Shown here one piece after another: positions 59,041-64,000 of a DNA stretch of 64,000 bases. Every line of letters begins with the position of its first letter. The first letter of the stretch is position 1. The stretch covers positions 3,410,001 to 3,474,000 of the forward strand of contig CM076960.1 in the NCBI GenBank assembly GCA_039566865.1. Reading direction: 5' to 3'. The translations under genes and the position numbers were made by a program. The notes under the pieces were generated by a model. That model did no database searches. It saw only the letters and a list, made by a program, of their open reading frames with translations, and was not told where the DNA came from. This DNA comes from Aurelia coerulea. Taxonomy: Eukaryota > Cnidaria > Scyphozoa > Semaeostomeae > Ulmaridae.

Positions 59041-59212
59041 CTTTAGATTTCATAAAAAAAGGAAACTTTTACTTGACTGATCCGATACTCTTCCCAAAAT
59101 TCTTATGCAATAAATGTATGTGTCGCGGACCTGAAGCAAGATCTATATTTATCTTCACTTTACTATCTAAAAATCTCGCTACCACATCAAATCGAACGCT
59201 GTATGTCTTACC

Positions 59213-59461
59213 ATGGGTAGTTAGACACTGCTGGTATGCTTCTATGGAGGAGCGCTGGATATTATGTATCTGCGGGGGAAATTTTTTTGCAGTACTGCGG
59301 AGGAAATATCGAAAGAACAAAAATATTATCTCCTCCGCAGTACTATAAAAAATTTCCCCCGCAGATATCTCCTCCGCAGTACTATAAAAAAATTCCCCCG
59401 CAGATACATATTACCCAGCTCTTCTCCATAGAAGCACACCAGCAGTGTCTAACTACCCATG
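59213..59461. mobile_element. hairpin element, family 'TAGACACTGCTGG', copy 2
   Basis: It is bounded by CCATGGGTAGTTAGACACTG and its mirror CAGTGTCTAACTACCCATGG. The right arm contains an extra tandem copy of the CTCCTCCGCAGTACTATAAA segment. It is homologous to 3886-4092. Confidence 0.8.
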
Positions 59462-59821
59462 GTCTTACTTTAAAATTTTGGCACATGTATAAATGGCCGA
59501 CAAGACAAAATGGCCGACCGCTGGTTTCAGTCATCAGGCAAACTTGGTCTCCTGAAGGTCATAGCTCCATCATTTTTCAACAGATTTTTATGGGGATAGT
59601 AGCAAACTTTCATTGAATATATGAAGAGCAACATCATGCAAAATGTTGGTGAGAATCTTTTGCCGTTTGTCATCTTCGGGCAAACAGGGCCAGGGGCACA
59701 ATTTTTTGGGACACCCTGTATATGCATGCAAGACCTCATATCCATTTGCTATAAAAACACTAAAAATGGATAAATGCAGTATCACTTGCATAGCACCACA
59801 TAACGTAGAGCATAACTGTTC

Positions 59822-62800
59822 CTACACTCTCTTCTTGACATCATCAGTGAATTCTTTATAAGGTCTTACTGATTTACATTCTATTTGCACTTGATTACCC
59901 ATTCTCTTCATGATTGGTAAGTCCATACTCATTGCATCAAGATCATCAGGAGTGCGCACTCTGATCAAGGCATGAACCTACAGAAACGAAAGACATAAAA
60001 GTACAGGGCATCTCTTATATTAACATAAAAAGTGATGGAGACAAGGCAGCTTTTAACATAAAAAGCGGAGGGAAAATTCCTTCCAGCCCCTTCATTGTCC
60101 CCACCAGTCATGCCCATATTCTTCACAAGTGAAGTGCCCTTTTCCTTCTGAACTTTGGTAGACAAGATCCTGAAGAGATTCGTATGCAAAAAACGAGAAG
60201 ATTAGGCACACTGAAAGACCTTTTTGACTTATACCGGGCAGGGGTGGCGCCAGGGGGGCTACAGCCCCCTTGTCGGAAGCATCTAGCCCCCTCGTCGGAG
60301 GACATTTTGGGTTCTTGTCGGAGCATAAGCGTACGGGAAGACAAAATCTAGGGGGGCTGCCCAACACAAAGTCCATTGTTTAGCATGATTTTTGCCCGAC
60401 TGAGGGAGGAAATTGGGCAAAATGGAGTATGAAAATTGCATTTTCTTGCCATTTTAGCCTCCCTGTCGAAAGCTCCAGCCCCTCTGTCGGAAGATTCCTG
60501 GCGCCACCCCTGATACCGGGTGCGCCAAAATAAGCTATGCACTTTGGAAAGGCCACGATAAATCGTATGCCGGAACGATTTTGAAGATGTATGAGCTAAT
60601 CTTTAACTAAGATCCTCAATTAGATGCCCATTATTTTTGTACATTTTTTGGTCTTCTATTCATCGAACTATAAGCGAGTTTCTTAAAATTTTCGATTTGG
60701 AAAACACTGAAAACGGTCAAAAAACGTTGATCAAATTTTCTAAAGACTCAACATGAATGGACAAAGAGAGACCGTTTTCGTGGTGATTTGGGGATTTAGA
60801 AATTGATCAATTATGATCCAATGCACAATTGTTAGTTCTAAGTTGGAAGGAATGTAAAAATATTTTTAATGATACAAATAAATGTATTTTTTTGACGTTT
60901 CATTGGATTCATGCTTTGGTGCAGGTTGCATTTCTGTGTCAAGGGAGTTTAAAAGAAAAACAGGGAAGCGTCGCGAGGCCAGCAAGCATGGAATCTTGTT
61001 GGATGTTTGATTTTGTGACGGCTTGGGTACATAATTTCGCAACAGGCCAATCTTTGAAATAATGCTCGTGCACAAGTATACACTAATCAATTTCTAAATC
61101 CCCAAATCACCCCGAAAAAATTTTCTGTTTGTCCATTCTTGTCGAGCTTTTAGAAAATCTGGTCGACGTTTTTTAACCATTTTCAGTGTTTTCGAAAACC
61201 AAAATTTTAAGGAATTCGCTTCTAGCTCTAAAAACTGGAAACAAAAAAAATTGCAAAAAATCCTAGAATCTAATTTAGGCTCTCTGCTAAAGATTAAGGC
61301 ATAAATCTTCAAAATCGGTCCAGTGTACCATTTATCGTGGCCTGCCAAAAGTGCATAGTTTATTTTGGCGCACCCGGTATTTTCATCAGAGCCGAATGTG
61401 ACAACATATGTCAGAAATTTTCGTAAAAAAATTTGACAAAGTCTTGAAAATTACAAAAAATCTTGAAAGCTTCACAAAATCTTAGAAATTCCAAAGAAAA
61501 TCCTGCAAATTTTAAAAAGTTCCAAAGCTCCTCCCCCCCCCCCCCCCCCCCCCCCCCCCACCCAACAAATGATATAAATTCTGACTCTGAAGAGAATATT
61601 TTGACAAGTCTTTGACAATCTTCCAAATCGTTTCAATGCTCCAAAATTTTTGCAAAAGTCCAAAAGACTCTTGCAAAATCTTGAAAAATTTGCCATCAAA
61701 TCTCGAAATCTTTTAAAATTTCAAGAATCTAAGAATCTTAAAAGTCTTAGAAATCTTAGAAAATCTATGAAAATCTTGCAAAGAATCTAAAAAATCCTTG
61801 AAAACTCCGAGAGATTTTAAAATGCCAAAATCTTGTAAGCAAGCTCGGGGTGATTCGCCCATTGTGAGAAATAGGTATCGATTATCTCGATTTTGATAAA
61901 AACTAGGAGGATCAATTTTTCAAGACTTAGGAAGATGTCCTTATGTGTGATTTTGGCAAAAAACAAAAAAACAAATGCATAAGCCATTTTCAAAAGTCTG
62001 TCAACGTCGGCTGTACCTTTTGAAACTTGGACGGTGACGGTACAGTCTAAACCAAAATCAGGATAAATGCTCCCTCCGAGCTTTTAGGAGCGAATGAACC
62101 TATTCTGAGCCAGATTCAACCTACCTCTCTTTTTCCAACACTTTTCCATACACAAAGTCCATCTTCACTTTCCTCCTGTGATTTCAAAACTTCTCTTGCT
62201 TCTTCAACCCACGTTTTGAGTAGCTCGTCACGGCTCATTCCTGTTTAAAAGTTGGTGAAAAAAATTCAATTTTATTATTCTTATTATGGGTGTCCCAAAA
62301 GGTACTCCTGTTCAAAAATCACCAATATTCGACTACCAGCCAATCACGAATTATTTTTTTTATCTCTTTTGTCATTGATCCAAATATATTTTAAAAATGA
62401 TAACATGTTTGTTTCAATACTTAAAAGGTATGAAATTGCAGGTTGAAAACCTTTGTTTTGCACTATACTCTTGAAGCAACATCAGGTCTTGCTTGAAAGC
62501 CATCATGTTGAGATTTGTTATTATCCTTCAAATCTCAAATGATAGTTTTTGTTTCTCTCTGACAGTTATGACCAAACTAAAAGCAGGGACACCAAAGCAT
62601 AGGGCTCAAATCTTTCAAATCTTTAAAAAGGTGGGCGTAAAATTCTATTCCATTTTTCTTTGAATTGAATGGCTTGAAAGGAATTTATGGTACTTTGCTG
62701 TAAATGTGCCGTGGAAATTTTTTGATACCTTGATTTTTTCAAAATGGCGGCAATAATAATGACTTTTGAAAAAATTGATGGAAAGTTTTGAAAACATTTA

Positions 62801-64000
62801 AATCATCGTAAATCCTAAACCAAAGGAAGAAAAATCATATAACTTGCAAGAAAACCATAGTTTATGAAGGCCTACAATATGGTGAAAAGCAGAAATCAGT
62901 ATCTTTTCTGGTTTAGGATTTAGAAATTTGATGACGTCATAGCCTCAAATTTAATAAATGCCACCATTTTGAAACTAATCAAGATATCAATAAATTTCCA
63001 CGGCAGATTTACAGCAAAAAGCGCTAAGTTCCTTCCAAGCCATTTAACTTAAACGAAACTGTAATAGAATTTTACACCGAGCTTTTTAAAGATTTGAGCC
63101 CTATGTTGGGACACCAAATGGGGCACATTTTTACTGACTAAAAGCTTAACATACAAACTCATACAAATAGAAATCAATCTTAGTAATCATTGCAGTATGA
63201 ATCAAAACCAGGCACTCCTAAAAAGAGCTAAATTTGATAGTTTTAAAACCAATCGCAAGATCAGCTTTACATGGGAAAATAATTTTGGTCCTGGATCTTC
63301 TTGCCAAAAAAAGGAAAGTTAAAGATCAGCCTAATCAAATTTTGGCAAAATATTTCAAACTGGAGTACTTTTTGGGACAACCTAGCGATCATGCGGGCCC
63401 CTTGCTTGGCACTGGCAATAATTTTGGCAAAATATTTCAAACTGGATTTTGGGGGGTCGCCCCCGGGAAAACTTTTTTGGGACAACCGGTATCATCACAT
63501 TTTCTTGTGATTTTCTGTTTGAAATTAACCAGAAATGGTAAAAAATGTAAAATCATACAGTTTTGATATCAATGATCAAAACATGTCACACAATCGCGTG
63601 TTTTGATGTCCATTTCACAAAATAACAACCAAATCCTCAACAAATCGTGCTGCACAAAGGAGTATTTCATCATGGACTTGCCAGCTGATAATATCAAAAT
63701 CCTTTAATCATGTGGGTAAATTAGCCAAATTTTTATGAATTCTAACAAATTCTTGGCAGTTCTTGTCATAATATAAGCATGCTCTGTACTGCCCTAATCT
63801 TCATAATGTAATATCTTACCTGCATATTCAATATGGAAAATAAGCCAGTAAAATATTCCATCTTTCGCGGTGTTGACTGCAACATCAGATGATTTGGCAT
63901 TTTGTTCCTCGCCAGTGCTTTGCAGTAGAAAATTTGCAAATGAGTGATATGGAATCAAGGGAGTAACTTCTATTTGGACTTGATCCCCCATTTCCTTCAT
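59822..64000 (-). CDS. protein with tandem muconolactone-isomerase-like domains (5' part missing)
   Basis: Exons in transcript order are 63820 to beyond 64000, 62125-62240 and 59822-59977, with a TAG at 59822-59824. Junctions are GT-AG and phases agree, giving about 150 C-terminal residues. Two copies of a domain end are visible: MKEMGDQVQIE...IPY..F in the first exon and MKRMGNQVQIE...RPY..F in the last. Between them one full ~95-residue domain reads FYWLIFHIEYAGMSRDELL, WVEEAREVL, VWKSVGKREVHALIRV, DDLDAMSMDLPIMKRM. That order (beta strand, M..EL.K.W..EA, W...G.R, LP....M...VE) matches the small alpha-beta-barrel muconolactone delta-isomerase family of bacterial catechol catabolism. In an animal the substrate is unknown. 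The call is from motif memory only. The intron between the last two exons holds a nested hAT/mariner pair. Confidence 0.65.
60239..60512. mobile_element. hAT-type MITE inside a mariner-like terminus
   Basis: The ends CAGGGGTGGCGCCAGG and CCTGGCGCCACCCCTG are exact 16-bp inverted repeats. The flanking octamer ATACCGGG is present on both sides (60231-60238 and 60513-60520). The interior repeats CCCCCTTGTCGGAAG-type blocks. The duplicated octamer is the first bases of the neighbouring mariner-like element's end, so this hAT element arrived later. Confidence 0.92.
60513..61379. mobile_element. Tc1/mariner-like MITE, TACCGGGTGCGCC ends
   Basis: The left TACCGGGTGCGCCAAAATAA mirrors the right TTATTTTGGCGCACCCGGTA. 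The CTATGCACTTT / AAAGTGCATAG and GCCACGATAAA / TTTATCGTGGC pairs follow. TA at each tip fits a TA target. No transposase is coded. It lies in the last intron of the isomerase-like gene. Confidence 0.85.
61400..61850. repeat. degenerate AAAATCTTGAAAA low-complexity repeat with a C27 tract
   Basis: Loose repetition of AAATCTTG / CTTAGAAA / CAAAATC units about 15-25 bp apart, interrupted by an uninterrupted run of about 27 C (61533-61559). No gene. The long poly-G open frames on the - strand are artefacts of the C run. Confidence 0.6.
62287..63490. mobile_element. Tc1/mariner-like element with nested MITE and duplicated tail
   Basis: The left GGGTGTCCCAAAAGGTACTC is answered by GAGTACTTTTTGGGACAACC near 63364. 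The flank near 63181-63381 matches the 42690-43238 element in reverse (AATTTTGGTCC, GAATCAAAACCAGG). A second tail copy, AATATTTCAAACTGGA...TTTTTTGGGACAACCGGTA, ends at about 63490. A MITE of another family is nested at 62599-63105. Confidence 0.65.
62599..63105. mobile_element. MITE family 'AAATCTTTAAAAAGGT', copy 5 (nested, most complete)
   Basis: The ends CATAGGGCTCAAATCTTT and AAAGATTTGAGCCCTATG are mirror images. An 11-bp direct repeat, GGGACACCAAA, lies on both sides with a 1-2 base offset and is a plausible target duplication. The interior contains the TTTGCTGTAAATGTGCC / GGCAGATTTACAGCAAA pair. Confidence 0.8.

Noticed and set aside
61411..61699. glycine-rich coding frames on the - strand
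   Set aside because: They are generated by the C27 homopolymer within low-complexity AAATCTTGAAA repeats.

Overview
The window looks like nuclear DNA of an invertebrate animal. It is AT-rich, its genes have short exons with GT-AG introns, and it is crowded with short inverted-repeat transposons, LINE 3' ends and a tRNA-derived SINE. A cnidarian would fit, but the sequence alone does not prove it. No prokaryotic operons, phage genes, CRISPR or rRNA were seen.

Three host genes can be supported, two of them cut by a window edge. (1) At the left, on the + strand, are the last three exons (1655-5833) of a gene resembling the C-terminus of Fanconi anaemia group B protein (FANCB). (2) In the right half, on the - strand, is an apparently complete 25-exon gene (57559 down to 33449) for an oxysterol-binding-protein-related protein of the ORP10/ORP11 type. 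It has a PH domain, a long linker and the sterol/PI4P-transfer domain, and splices in frame to 741 residues. (3) At the right edge, on the - strand, are the last three exons (>64000 down to 59822) of a protein with at least two tandem domains resembling muconolactone delta-isomerase. The three genes are not obviously linked in function.

The middle (about 6.9-29.5 kb) is one satellite locus. A 69-bp monomer with a 14-bp palindrome at its heart is repeated about 8 times at 8.4-8.98 kb and about 233 times at 12.83-28.92 kb. Degenerate monomers flank it on both sides. It is interrupted by a LINE reverse-transcriptase fossil (7.70-8.40 kb) and by a 3.84-kb insertion (8984-12825) made of two head-to-tail units that share their ends. 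Because 69 is divisible by 3 and two + frames lack stops, the array creates very long but probably meaningless open frames.

The introns and intergenic DNA hold at least twenty foldback or MITE-like elements. They include hAT types with clear 8-bp target duplications, Tc1/mariner-like types with TA ends, and several families with shared termini. Some are nested and some lie within 15-25 bp of splice donors of the ORP gene. Stretches not listed (for example 29.46-29.66, 37.4-37.9, 48.7-49.4 and 57.6-58.5 kb) showed nothing I could name.
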